Shown here: piece after piece, positions 22,582 to 34,364 of the stretch
Position numbering within the stretch: the stretch's first letter is position 1
Layout: every line of letters starts with the position of its first letter
Source of the DNA: Pyropia yezoensis
Lineage: Eukaryota > Rhodophyta > Bangiophyceae > Bangiales > Bangiaceae
DNA: 64,000 bases
Direction: 5' to 3'
NCBI GenBank assembly: GCA_009829735.1
Contig: CM020619.1
Coordinates: forward strand, 33,024,283-33,088,282
Notes under the pieces: model-generated
The model's input: the letters and a program-made list of their open reading frames with translations, nothing else
Databases searched by the model: none
What the model was told of the DNA's origin: nothing
Program-made: the position numbers and the translations under genes

Positions 22582-23174
22582 GCCGGCGGGGGGACGCCAA
22601 AGAGCGCCGCCACCGCCGCCGGCCCCAGCAGCCGCACGTCGGCCACCGCCTCCGCCACCGCCGGGCGCGGGCGCTTGGCCCTGCCCCCCCTTGCCCCCCC
22701 CCCACCCCCGCCGCCGCCACCACCACCACCACCACCACCGCCACCACCACCACCACCGCCAACACGGATGCCGCCGCCGCCACCAGCGGCAGGGCCGACG
22801 CCCCCCAGGGACGTCACAATCGCCGACGCGCGGGCGGCGAGCCAGGCGGCCTCGGCGGCGGCGGCGGTGGAGACGGACGCTGCCGCCGCGGCGGCGGTGG
22901 CGCGGGCGGTGGCCAGGCTGGACGCGAATGGCGTGGCGGCGGCGGGGGGGGGTGGCGGCGGCGGCGGCGGCGGCGGCAGCGGGGCGGGCTCGGGCGTGGT
23001 CGCCGCCGCCGCTGCCAGGGGGCCAAACCGGAGGGCGGGCGCGTAGGGGGAGGGGGACGGGCGGTGGAGGGCGTGGTGGGTGTGGTGGTGGTGGTGGTGG
23101 TGGTGGTGGCCGCCGGCAGCGGTGGACGACGGGTGGGGGGCGGGGGGCAGCGGGGCCCACACGGTGGATGCCAT
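20476..23174 (-). CDS. INCENP-like inner centromere protein with C-terminal IN-box
   Basis: A candidate scaffold of the chromosomal passenger complex, which binds and activates Aurora kinase at centromeres and the spindle midzone. The evidence is the C-terminus (about 20530-20755). It has IPSWARP, then a hydrophobic helix and DPDLVF, a Gly-rich insert, VDLEAVF, KKRYRVRKSSGVW and a short tail. This order and spacing match the Aurora-binding IN-box, with the two Ser before the Gly-Val-Trp at the place of the Aurora-phosphorylated TSS motif. Upstream is an Ala/Arg-rich helix, where INCENP has a single alpha-helix, and a long Ala/Pro-rich region. The start MASTVWAPL is followed by a run of nine His. 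Three reading frames are used along the gene, changing in G/C-rich stretches near 21545-21600 and about 20860-21200. Introns or homopolymer errors are both possible, so exon borders are unresolved. Confidence 0.65.
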
Positions 23175-23542
23175 GGGGGGGAGGCGGTGGCAGTCGACGC
23201 CGACGACGGGCAGGGGGGCGGCGGGGGCGGGAGGGTGAGGGTGAGGGTGAGGGAAGAGCGGGGTTTGCAGTCGGGGGAACAACCGCCAGAGGGGTGAGGA
23301 AAGGACAGAGGGGGGGGGAGGAAGGGCAGAGGGAGGGGGAGAAGAAGAAGCGGGGGTGTGGGGGGGGCACACACACCACGCGGGCAACAAGCCGCGCGCG
23401 TCGAGGACGGGACCGCGTCGGGCAGACGGCACGGCACGGCCAGGGCGTGACGCTGCGGCGGCTAGTCGCCACGGGGGGGGGGTGATAAAGGGCGGTCGCC
23501 CAGTCGGCTGCTCGGCGGGGACGCGACTCCCCGGCAGAGACG

Positions 23543-23575
<33 letters not shown>

Positions 23576-25086
23576 GGGGGGGGGGGGGGGCAGGGTGCGT
23601 GCGCCACCAGCACCTCCAGCCAGACTGATGCCACAACAGACGCAGACGCGCAGAGGAGGGGGGGGGTAAAAGGGGGCGGGAGGTGGAGGAATGGGGTGGG
23701 GGACGGGGGGGGGGGCCTATGTCCCCCCCCCCGCCCTTGCTTCACCCCACCCCCCCCCCTGCCCCCTGGTCAACGCGGCTACGACTCGGCACACCGAGAA
23801 ACGGCTGGGCATCGGCGCACCCCCCCCCCCCCCGCTTCGCGGCGGCGGGAGCTGGGGCGGGGAGGGGGGGGGGGAAAGGCGGGCGAAGGCGTCGGCAGCG
23901 CGGGGGGGTACCGTTCCGTACGCCCAACGCGGGACGCTTGGGGGGGCGGTGGCGCTTAGCGGGAGTTTGGCGGGCGGTGGTGGCGGCGGCGGACGCCACT
24001 CCTCCTCCTTCTCCCGCCAGCGCGGGGGGGANNNNNNNNNNNNNNNNNNNNNNNNNNNNNNNNNNNNNNNNNNNNNNNNNNNNNNNNNNNNNNNNNNNNN
24101 NNNNNNNNNNNNNNNNNNNNNNNNNNNNNNNNNNNNNNNNNNNNNNNNNNNNNNNNNNNNNNNNNNNNNNNNNNNNNNNNNNNNNNNNNNNNNNNNNNNN
24201 NNNNNNNNNNNNNNNNNNNNNNNNNNNNNNNNNNNNNNNNNNNNNNNNNNNNNNNNNNNNNNNNNNNNNNNNNNNNNNNNNNNNNNNNNNNNNNNNNNNN
24301 NNNNNNNNNNNNNNNNNNNNNNNNNNNNNNNNNNNNNNNNNNNNNNNNNNNNNNNNNNNNNNNNNNNNNNNNNNNNNNNNNNNNNNNNNNNNNNNNNNNN
24401 NNNNNNNNNNNNNNNNNNNNNNNNNNNNNNNNNNNNNNNNNNNNNNNNNNNNNNNNNNNNNNNNNNNNNNNNNNNNNNNNNNNNNNNNNNNNNNNNNNNN
24501 NNNNNNNNNNNNNNNNNNNNNNNNNNNNNNNGTCTTCCGCTCCACCCCCCCCGCGTGTTGGGCACCACCACCGCCCCGCGGCGGAAGCGCGCGTTCCCCA
24601 ACCGGCCTTGCGCCTTTGTTGGGGGGGCAACGCCCGGCCGCCCCCCTCTCCACCCCTCGTCGCTACCGACTCCCCTTCCGCGCGGCTCCCCCCCCCCTCT
24701 CCCCCAACTCTTCTCCCGGTCGCCCGCGCGGCCCGGCCGCCCGACGGTCCGCCCGCCCTCCCGCTCGGCCCACGGCGCCCCGGGCGCGTTTTGCCAACTG
24801 GCAGCCGCGCGCCCGCGCGGGCGTCGCTGGGTGCCTCCCCACCCCCCCACCGCGCGGCCTTGTCCTGTATTTCTTTTTTGTTGGTGGTGGGGTTGCTGGC
24901 CGTTGCTAGCGGTGGGGGGGTGGGGGGAGGGGGAGGGGGGGGGGTTTGACACCGCCGCCACCACCCCCGCTGCCGCGGGGGCGGCTGCCCATGTGCGTCT
25001 GCGACTGGACGGCCTTCCTGTGAGGGGCCTTGTGGTCAACCCTTTTTTTTTTTTTTCAGCGCTTTTAACGGACCTGTGGGGGGCGT

Positions 25087-25118
<32 letters not shown>

Positions 25119-25799
25119 CTTAGGGTGGGAGGGGGGGGACGCGCGGCCGGCGGAGGAGGCTTGCGTCGGTGCGCCAGTGGTGGGGGGAGGGGGAGGGGGG
25201 AGGGGCGAGCGAGTGTGGCGGACCGTCGCCAGGCGCTCACCGCTGTGAACCTTTTTTTTTTTTTCTTCGCCCCGCCGCCGCTGCCCGCTGCCGCTGTGTC
25301 GTGGTCGCTGTTCGCCGCCGTTGCAGTGGGCGCCGCCACTGCCGCTGGCCGCTGCGGCTGCGATTTTCGCCTGCCCCCTGCGACGGACGCCTGCTGTCGT
25401 AGCTGCTTGCCGCCACCCGTTGCGACGTTTGCCGCGTCGGCTCCGCGTGGGCCCCGTGTGCGGGGGGGGGGGGGGGGGGGGGGGGAGGCATTGGGAGGGC
25501 GGGAGAGGGGGAGCGGAGGTGGCGCTCTGCCAGCTTTCCGGCAAAGAGCGGCGCGGGCGGCGGGGCGGCTGCCGACGGGCGGCAGTCGGGGGGGACGGGC
25601 GGCGGCGGGGTGGGCGGTGGGCTTTTTTGTCGGCCGCGTCGGGTCGCCCCATTGGCGGCTGTGCTCCCTCCCCCCTTGCCCTTCCCCCCCGTTTCTCGCC
25701 CACGGCGCACACGCGGCGGCGGCGGCGGCGGCGGCGTAGCGGCGGCACGCAGCAAGCGGGTGACCCTTTGGGCAACGGCCCGACCGGGAGCCCTCCACG
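23175..25799. other. Divergent intergenic region containing a sequence gap
   Basis: Lies between the INCENP-like gene (-) and the kinase (+). It contains very long G runs (about 23541-23590 and 25081-25118), two T-rich tracts (25041-25058, 25251-25264) and the N gap. The stretch before 25800 is the kinase 5' flank. Open frames spanning it are interrupted by N and repeat-derived, so no gene is supported. Confidence 0.6.
24032..24531. other. Assembly gap (run of N)
   Basis: 500 consecutive N. It is bounded by a G run on the left, and a round length of 500 suggests a gap of arbitrary or estimated size. Confidence 0.99.
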
Positions 25800-28700
25800 A
25801 TGACGTCCCGTGTGGGTGATTACCTGCTGTTTGATACCCTCGGGCAGGGATCCTTTGCCAAGTACGTTGGTGAGAGGACGGGGGGGGGGTGGGGGAGGGG
25901 GAGACGTGGGGCGGTGCGTCTCGTGAGAGCGCAAGTGGGGCGGCGGTGGCGGCACGTTGAGATGGGGGGGGGGGGGGGGGGGAAGGAAGGAGGGAGGTGC
26001 GCGGGTGCGGCTGTGCGTGGTGGGCTTCCGTTTTTTCCTTGTTGGCGGCGGCCCCAGGCGTCTGGTGGCTGGAGTTGTGCCGGTGCGTGCGATTGGGGGC
26101 ATCCGACTGACGATGGGTGTGGGGCGGCGTGCATTTGGTGTGTGTGTGTGTGTGGGTGCTTTGTTGTGGATGCTCTTTCTGTTGCCTGTCGGGCGCGTCT
26201 GGTGGGTGCCGCGGTACGCAGGGTGAAGCTGGCTGTCCATGAAGGGTCGGGAGAGGAGTGCGCCATCAAGGTGATGGACAAGTCCAAGATCCACGCCTCG
26301 GCCATGACGCTGCACGTGCGGCGGGAAATCGCCATCATGAAGACCCTCAAGCACCCCTACGTCATCCGGCTACACGCGGTGCTCAACTCGTCGTCCAAGC
26401 TGTACCTGGTCATGGACCTGGTCAAGGGGGGGGAGCTCTTCCATAAGATTGTGCGCGAAGGCTACCTGTCCGAGGCGGAGGGAAGAAAGCACTTTCAGCA
26501 GCTCGTTGACGGCGTCTCCTACTGCCACTCGATGGATGTCTGCCACCGTGACCTCAAAGTACGTGCGCCTTTGTGATTGGGGCAGGGGGTTGGGGAGGGG
26601 GGGGGGGGGGGGGTGGGTTCTAGTGTGCGAATCGCCGCTTGCCGCGTCTGCTCGTGGGCTCTGCTCGCGGCTGCATGCTGACGCTCGTTGCGTGTCGCTC
26701 TCTTTTTCTGAATGTTGCCTACTTTCTGTATTGTTTGTATGACCCCTACTCCTTCTCTCTCTGCCACATGCAGCCAGAGAACGTACTACTGGACGCGGAG
26801 ACTGGGGCCATCAAGATTGCCGACTTTGGGCTGTCGGCGCTCTGCGGCGCCACCGCCGGGGACCTGCTGCTCCACACCCAGTGCGGCAGCCCCAACTACT
26901 GCGCACCCGAAATCCTGGTGGCCGCCTCGACCCAGCAAGGCTACAACGGCTTTGCGGTGGACGTTTGGTCGTGTGGGGTCATCCTGTATGCCATGCTGGC
27001 GGGGCGGCTGCCATTCCACAACCCCGACACCAAGCTGCTCTACCAGTCCATCTCCGAGGCGCCCGTGCAGTTCCCGCCCAACTTCCCCGCCGGCGCTGAT
27101 GACCTGATCCGCCGGCTGCTGACCAAGGACCCCAAACGGCGGATCACGTTTGACGAGGTCCGCACGCACCCCTGGTTTGAGGTCGACTACGAGCCGGCGG
27201 TCATCCCGAAGCGGACGCGCCGGCGTCAGACTCCAACGCCCCCGCCCACGCCGGGAAGTGCACTCGCTAACGGCTCGGTGTCGTCGCCTGCGGCCCCGTC
27301 TGACGGTCTGTCCAGCGAGGACGATGAGGACAACCGCGCCGCGGGTGTGCCGAATTCTCCCGCCACCGCCGTCCACGCCACCGCCACCCCCGCGGGGCCT
27401 GGTAAGGCCAAGGCGAATGGGTCAGCCCCCAGCTCTGCTGTACCCAAGCGCGAGCGCCCTGCGGCGGAAGAGAAAAAGTCCGTGATCGCGCCAGCGGGCC
27501 TCGGTCGGTCGGGCCCGTCTATGAGGACGGTGCGGGCCATCAGCCAGGACGCACGGCTGCTGGTGCGCCACCTCAATGACGTGTCCGTGTCTGTGGAGCC
27601 GGCGGCGGCAGCTGCTGCAGCAACTGCGGCAGCATCTGGGAGCACGAGCAGGTCAACGTCTCCGGGCCGCCCCGCTTCGGACCAGTCTGACGGGGAGGAG
27701 GAGGACGTGGAGCTTGTGCAGACCGACGGTCTCGAGCTGCTGGATGAGGTGCCTGCAGAGGAAGCGGACGGGGACACTCCCAACGGCTTTGACCGACCGG
27801 GATCGGCAGCCGACTCGCGGCTGGTGCATGCAGGGGATAGCCGCTCGACATCTTTGCGGTCGGACTCTGCCCCGCAGCTACCGTTGGTCCGACTGAGCAG
27901 CGGGGACGTTGGTGACGAGGCGTACACGGCGGGGACGTCATTGGAGTCGGGTCTGAAAGGGCCCTCCACGCCGGCATCGCCTGCCTCCCCCCGTGACCAT
28001 TTGCGCTCCAAGCACAGTGCCGGCAGCAGCAGTGACGGCCGCACACCTAAGAGCAGCCGCTCCCATGATGGACAGGAGCCCCGGCGGGACGGCCGGCGGG
28101 ATTTGGGCGTCGCCCCCTATGGACGGGACCGGGACCGGGACCGGGACCGGGACCGAGAGCGCCGTCGCCGGGACCGGCGCGGGCCGGACCCATCCCGCCC
28201 GGCCGTGGCTGACAGCTTCCCGCCGCCGCCACGCGGCAGCAGGCCGTCGACGAGTGTGGACGGCCCAATGAGCGCCCCTGCGCCCGCCCGGCACGGTTCT
28301 TCGTCAGGCAGCCGGTCGGTCGACGGGGCCGCTGCGGCAGTGCCGCCGGCTGCTGGCCGTCGGGGCGGCCGCCGGCCGCCCGGGCGGGCGGCGGACCCCC
28401 CCGCACCCGCCGCCGAGGACTCGGCGCGGGGCCGCCGGGGCCTCCTCAACATCCTGGGCCTATCGAGCGGCGGCGGCGGCGTCACGTCCTTCCGGTGGCC
28501 CGCGCCCGCGGAGCAGTCGCTGCTGCAGGTGGCGCGGGTGCTGTCCCAGCGGCTGGGCTACCCGGTGCTGGTCAACCGGTCTGAGAACAAGGTCAAGTGC
28601 GCGGTGCAGATTGCGGAACAGACGGTGATGCTCAGCATCCTGGCCACCCAGTCAGACGGCCAGTCGACGGTCGTCATTCGCCGCGCGCGGCGGGACCGGT

Positions 28701-28822
28701 CGCACGTGGCCGACGCGGACGTGGAGGCGTTTGCGGCGCGCGTGTACGACTTGTTTTTGAGGATGAACCGGGAGAGCCGCCGGGGGGGGGGGGGGGGCGG
28801 GGGGGGGGGGCGGCAGCGGTAG
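25800..28822 (+). CDS. AMPK/SnRK-like serine/threonine protein kinase with KA1-like tail
   Basis: Three exons, 25800-25861, 26222-26558 and 26774-28822, give 815 residues. Donors are GTACGT and acceptors GCAG and TGCAG, all in phase. The N-terminal kinase domain has the glycine loop GQGSFAK (15-21), Lys37 in CAIKVMDK, catalytic HRDLKPEN (129-136), DFG (150-152), and an activation loop with Thr168 in HTQCGSPNY, equivalent to the AMPK-activating Thr, then APE. The order and residues are those of the CAMK/AMPK-SnRK group; an upstream kinase such as LKB1 normally phosphorylates that Thr. A long Ser/Pro/Glu-rich linker includes a DR repeat from six-base units. The final about 110 residues (TSFRWPAP, LGYPVLVNRSENKVKC) resemble a KA1-type regulatory domain. 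A CIPK-like NAF motif is not clear, so SnRK1 versus SnRK3/CIPK is open. Confidence 0.93.
28121..28160. repeat. Six-base (CGGGAC)n repeat inside the kinase CDS
   Basis: Tandem CGGGAC units encode an alternating Asp-Arg run in the linker of the kinase. Alternating Arg/Asp runs are typical of disordered, often nuclear or RNA-associated, segments. Confidence 0.85.
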
Positions 28823-29995
28823 CACCAGCGGAGGGCGGAGGGCGCGTGGCACTGCCATGACGTGAGGCCAAGCGCTGGGGGGGGGGGGGGGGTGGGGTAG
28901 GGCGTGAGGGCAGGTAAGGCGGGGCCACGTGCACCATGTGGGGCTTGCCCTGAGCTGACACCGCCGCCCCCCGGGGTCGGCGGAGGAGGCCCTCGAGGCA
29001 GTGTCGCTCGGGAGGGAGCCCCTCTTGTCTGGGTATGGTAGGTACACGGTCAGGTCAGCCAACCCTTGCTACCGCGTCGACCCCACCGGTTGCCGCTGGT
29101 GTGCGGACACAGTCCCGGGACGTCGTCAGTCTCGCGCTGGCGCGCCGTCGGCGCCACGTCTCTGCCTACAGAGACCGGCACGGCACCGCGGGGATGCGCT
29201 CCCCCCCCACGCGGTTCGCCCCTGCCGGCCCCTTTACCCACTGGGCACAGGGTCAACTGCGCCCACCGCCGTGACCACCACCACCACCACCACCACCACC
29301 ACCGTCCCCGCCGCCGCCGCCGCCAGCCGTTACTGTCGCCACCGCTAGCCGTTCACTGTCACCACCTCCAGCCGTTAACCGTCTCCGCCGACACCGCTGA
29401 CACTGCCGACGCCGCCATCACCGCCGCCGCGGCCACCACTGCCTGCCACCGCCGTGGCACCAGCCGACAGTGGCGGCGATGGCGGGGCGGCGTCCATTGA
29501 GCAAAACAGGCGGTTGCAGCCGCAGCCACCGCGGGTCGCCCCGTTTGACCGCAGGGCCATCCGTGTACAGGTGGGGGAGGGGAGGGGGGAGGGGGGGGGG
29601 CGTCGGACGCCGCCCCCGCGCCTGGGCCAGACGCACACGGGCATGGGCGACTGGTGACGGAGGCGGGGCCGGGTGTCATGGGTCGCCCCTACCGCCGCCG
29701 GCCGTCCGTGGCAGACGCCCGCCCAGCCGCCTTCGCGGGAGACATGGCGGTCAGGCTGGCGCCGGGCGGGGCGGCACCCTTTTGCTTTTGTGTCTCGGCG
29801 TGGGTCGTTTTGGGGACGCGGCGCGCCCCGATTGCCTCGCTCCCGCGCTGGGTGTACTCTCCTCACACTGCCCCTCCTTCCCACACTCTTTGCCCGTCTG
29901 CCTCCGCCGCGCCCGTCACTCGCTGCCGCCACCCCACACGCCCCCCCCCCCCCCGCGCGCGCGGGAGCTCCCCCTCCCCTTTGCCCCGCACCACG
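28823..29995. other. Convergent intergenic region, no supported gene
   Basis: Lies between the 3' ends of the kinase and the nucleotide-sugar dehydrogenase. It includes a (CCA)n tract at 29274-29303. A plus-strand frame at about 29379-29573 ends at a possible donor (GTACAG|GTGGGG) but has no start codon and no recognisable content. Confidence 0.5.
29274..29303. repeat. (ACC)n microsatellite
   Basis: About ten perfect ACC triplets in non-coding DNA. Confidence 0.9.
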
Positions 29996-31713
29996 TCACG
30001 CCCGCACAATGTCCAGCCCCATCCCCGACGGCACGCAGTTGCGCGTGTCAATGACGGGCCCGCGGTAGCCGTCGAGCGCCGCCCATGGCGCGAGGCACGG
30101 GTGGTGGGTGACGACCACTACCGCGTCCACCTCATCCAGCGACGCTGGCGTCCACCGCACCGACGCGACGCCGGCGAGGTGCGGCCGCCGCCGCGTCAGC
30201 GGCAGCACCGGCACGTACGGGTCGTGGTAGCGGACGGCCGCGCCGAGCGCAGCCAGCTGGTCCCAGATGACCAGCGCGGGCGCCTCGCGCACGTCGTCCA
30301 CGCCCGCCTTGTACGCGACGCCCACCAGCAGCACAACGCTCCCATTCACCGCCCGCCGCCGGCCGTTGAGGGCGGTGGAGACGGCGCCCACGACGGCGGC
30401 GGGCATGGCCGCGTTGGTCGCGGCCGCCAGCTCGATAAACGCACACCCGCCGCCCACCTCCCGCGCCTTCCACGCCAGGTACCACGGGTCGACGGGGATG
30501 CAGTGGCCGCCAATGCCCGGCCCCGGGTCAAAGCGCATGTAGCCAAACGGCTTGGTCTCCGCCGCCGCCAGCACCTCCCACACGTCCACGCCCAGGCGGG
30601 TAAAGACCAACTTGAGCTCATTGACCAGCGCAATGTTCACCGCCCGAAATATGTTCTCCACCAGCTTGGCACACTCGGCCACCCGCGCCGACGAGACACG
30701 GACGGGGGAGGCAAAGCCGGCGGCAGTGTAAAACGCAACGGCCAGGTCGCCCGACACGGCGTCGACGCCGCCAACCAGCTTGGGCACCGACGCGTTGGTG
30801 TGGGTGGCGTTGCCCGGGTCTTCCCGCTCGGGCGAGTAGGCAAGGAAGAGGGTAACGCCCAGCACAAGCCGCGGAAGCGGCGCCGCCGGTTCGGGGGCGG
30901 TAAAGGGGGGGGGGCGCCCGGGGGCATCCCCATTGGCCGCCGCCGCCGCCACCGCGGTCCCACCGTCGGCGTCCGCAGGTGGGGGCAGCCGCGCGGGGGG
31001 CGCCAGCACCGCCGCTGCTACTGCCGCCGGGTGCGCCACCCCCGCCGCTGCCGCCGCGGGCGTGACGGCGCCGTCCAGCAGGCCCGGTGGTCCCGGAGTG
31101 ACCCCCCCCCCCCCCTCTGCCCCCCCCGGCGAGCGGCCACGGCGGCCGGCGGGGGTTTTGGGGCCGCCCCCTCCCCCCCCACCGCCTCCCCCGCCTCCCC
31201 AGCCCCCCCCCCCGACCGGTCGTCTGTGAGGATGGCCGCCAGCTCCTCGTCCGTCGCGCCCGGGTAGGTCGTGCTCTCCAGCACCACCAGCGCCCCCTCG
31301 GCGAGCACCCCCCGCAGCGCCGCCGCCGCCCCCGCCACGTACGACATGTCTGGCTCATTGTGGCCGCCCACGGGGGTGGGCAGGCACAGCACCACCACCG
31401 CAGCGGCGGCAAGGTCGGCGAGGCGGGCGGTGGGGGTAAAGCGGGGCGACCGCGCCAGCGCGGCGACCGTCTCCTCCGGGATGTGGCGGATGTAGGAGCG
31501 CCCCGCGGAGAGGGCGCCCACCTTGGCTGCGTCCGCGTCGTAGGCAATGACGGGCAGGCCCGCGGCGTGGACGGTGACGGCGAGCGGGAGGCCCACGTAG
31601 CCGAGGCCAATGATGCCCACCGCTGCCGTCTTGGCCGCCAGGCCCGCCAGCAGCGCCGCCGCGTGGGGGGGGAGCCCCCCGGGGGGGGGAGGGGAGGAGG
31701 GAGCGGCGTGCAT
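29996..31713 (-). CDS. Nucleotide-sugar 6-dehydrogenase, bacterial UDP-N-acetyl-hexosamine type
   Basis: Oxidises the C6 hydroxyl of a UDP-sugar to a carboxylate with two NAD+, feeding cell-wall or glycan synthesis. N-terminal Rossmann motif VGIIGLGYVGLPLA, then CLPTPVGGHNEPDMSYV and ESTTYPGATDEELA define the NAD domain. The substrate part has SPEREDPGN, the Lys/Asn helix, and the catalytic Cys in GIGGHCIPVDPWYLAW. The C-terminal domain has VLLVGVAYKAGVDDVREAPAL. The SPEREDPGN sequence is characteristic of the WbpA/WbpO-like UDP-GlcNAc or UDP-GalNAc branch rather than classic UDP-glucose dehydrogenase. Between the first two domains is a Gly/Ala/Pro-rich insert, roughly 31225-30885, in which the frame moves by -1; a 14-base C run (31102-31115) is the likely place. 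An unrecognised intron is the alternative. The start could also be the Met at 31752. Confidence 0.85.
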
Positions 31714-31752
31714 CACACCAGCAGGCAGAGGGGGGGGGCGGGGGGGGTCCAT

Positions 31753-32723
31753 CGGAGACACACACTTGGACGGGTGGACGCCAGAAGGGGGAAGGAAGGG
31801 GGAGGATACGCGGGGGGAGTGGGCAGGCACACGAGGCGGGGGGGGAAGGGGGGGAGGGAGGGGCGGGAGCGACAAGGGCAGTAGCAGAGAAACAGCAGGA
31901 GGGGTGCACAGGGGTGGGTCGATGGAGAGGACGACGGGGAGGGGAGGAAGGGGGGGAAACGGCGGCGCGGGCGACGGCAGCGGGGCGGCGGCTGCGGGTC
32001 CCCGCCGCACACAGCCGCTGCGGGGGCAAAGGGCGGAGCGCAGCCGCACCGCGACTGCGGGGCGGTGGGTGGGGGAAGGCCAAGGGGCCCTTTCGAAGAG
32101 CGGCAGTGGCAGTCGACACTTCTCCGTCAGCCGCGCAGCACAGTGTAAATTTCGTACAGTGACTGGCCGTTTTATTATCGACGACCAGTCGAACGTGCCT
32201 TACCGACAGATAACGATCGGCATACCGAACTTCACCGATGTCGGTGACACTAGCGAGATGACCGATTCTGCCAATACGGAAAGCTTGACCTGCCCATCCG
32301 TTGGGTGAGCGCGAGCTGCAAGGTGTGGTCGGCGCCGGTTATGGTTCCGTGATGCTTGTCGGCAGGACCACCGGAGCGTTCACAGGCGGTCCCAGCTGGT
32401 CGCTTCCGGACGCGAGCGGGAGCGGCGGCAGCGCGTGCCGATTCTCAGCCTCGGGGGGAGCGCAAACGGTTCTCTAGCCCACGTCCCATGCCCATAAATG
32501 GGCCGTCGAGATGGGTCACTCGCGGTTTGGACCGTCCGTGCAGAGGTTGTGGTGGCACCCAGTCGGCGCAGCGGCAGGCGCAACGCCCAGGCAGCCGCGC
32601 CAACCTCATTTGTATACTCACAGTGCGCGCCGCTGCCGAGCGTGACGAGCGCCGCTTCCCGCACAAGCCTCCTCTGCCAGCCCACCCCCCCCCCCACCCC
32701 ACCCCACCCTACCCCACCCCACT
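31753..32723. other. Intergenic with a lower-GC patch
   Basis: The first half is G-rich 5' flank of the dehydrogenase. Positions about 32120-32310 are lower in GC and include CGTACAGT (32153-32160). A plus-strand frame there stays open with unusually mixed residues (for example ITIGIPNFTDVGDTSEM) to a stop near 32306, but it has no start in the patch and no recognisable domain. Confidence 0.5.
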
Positions 32724-34333
32724 TCACGACACGCGGCACTCGGCGACCCCCCCCTCGGGGTCGCCGGCGTCGCCGTCGTCGCCCTCCTCCCCTCCCCCCC
32801 CCCCCCCGACCCCTCCTCCGCCCCCCACCCCCCCCTGCTCTAGGGAGGTGAGGAAGCCCAGAAACCGGCGCACCACCGCCGGGCTCACCCCCCCCCCCAT
32901 ACCACCAATGCCCATCCGTCGCTGGTTCTCAACCGCCGCCTCGGTCACCGCCGCGCCGCCCCCAGCCCAGCGCCCCCACGACGGGCGCTCGTCGTCCCTC
33001 GACACCGCCGCCGCCGCCGCCGCGCCGGGTACGCCAACGCCCCACAGCTTAATGTCCGCGTCAATACCGGCGGTCGCGGCGAGCACCCCCCCCGCCCCCC
33101 CCAGCCCCGGCCCCAGCCCCGCCGCCGTTGGTGGCGGCACCGGCGCCACCGCATTGACAATGTCCGCGTCGCCCCGGACGGCGAGCAGCGGCGCCCCCGA
33201 CGCGGCGTCCCACCCCCACAGCCGCCCGTCGTCCGAGCCGGCCAGCACCACCGCGTCGCCGAGGAAGGCCGCCTCTTTAATGTCCGTCACCCCATTCGCA
33301 GCGCCCGCGTAGGTGCGGGGAGGGTGCCGCCGCGGCCGGCCGCCCCGCCCCGGGGGGGGGGGCGCCGCGGCGGCGGGAAAGTGGGCGGCCGTGCCCGCCG
33401 CCGACGCGGAGGTGCCCGCGGGGAGGGCCCCCGCCGCTCGCGCCGCGGCCACGGCGGCGGCAAGGGCGGGGGGGACCCCCGGTGGGGCGACGGCGGCGGC
33501 GTCGCGGCCGCGGCCGCCGCGGTCGCTGTCCCAGTCGCTGCCGCTGCTGCCGCCGCTGCCGCTGTCCGCCCCGTCACTGGCGTTGCCATTGGGGTCCCCT
33601 CCGTGACGGCTGCTGCTGTTGCTGCTGCTGTTACCACCGTCGCCGCCCCCGCCGCTCCCGGTGCCGCTGCCGCCGCTATCGCCGCTGCCGCTGCCGCGGG
33701 CACGCCGGCCGCTGCGGCGGGCGCGCCCAGAACGGCCCGCGGTGCCGCCCCCTCCCCCCCCCCCACCGTCGTCGTCATCGCTGCCGCTGCTGCTGCCGCC
33801 CCCGTCCGCCTCCCCATCAGAAGAAGTCACAGGCGCTGTGCCGCGCACCCGCCGGCGCGCCAGGGGCAGCCCCCTTACCCCCCCCACCACCACCTCCCGC
33901 CCCCCCGCCGCCGCGCTGTCGGCCACCCGCGTCAGGCCGGTGCCGCCGGCAGCGTCCCCCTCGCCGCCGCCCCCAGCCGTGGCGGCTGCCGCTGTGGCCG
34001 CCGTCGCCGCCGCTGGCGCCGCCGCGGCGCCCGCCGCCGCCCCCCGCCGCCGGAACGCCAGCCGCTCGGCCAACGCGCGGCGGACAATGTCCGGCCGCCC
34101 ACCCCCCCCCCCCCCGCCGCCGCGGGCGTCACCCCCACGGGGCCGCCGCGGGGAGCCGCCCCCCCGCCCACCCGCCTCGCTCGCGACGCAAGCGTCGGCC
34201 GCCACACAAGCCGCCTCATGCCGCGCCGCCTCGGCCGCCACCGCTGCCACCAGCGCCGCCGCGTCGCGCAGGCGGGCGTCGAGGCAGCCACCCGCCGGCC
34301 AGCTGGGCCACGTCACGCTGCCGCTGCCGCTGC

Positions 34334-34364
<31 letters not shown>

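Noticed and set aside
29379..29573. Plus-strand frame ending at a GTACAG|GTGGGG donor-like site
   Set aside because: No start codon, no acceptor-linked partner exon, and Pro/Ala-rich content.
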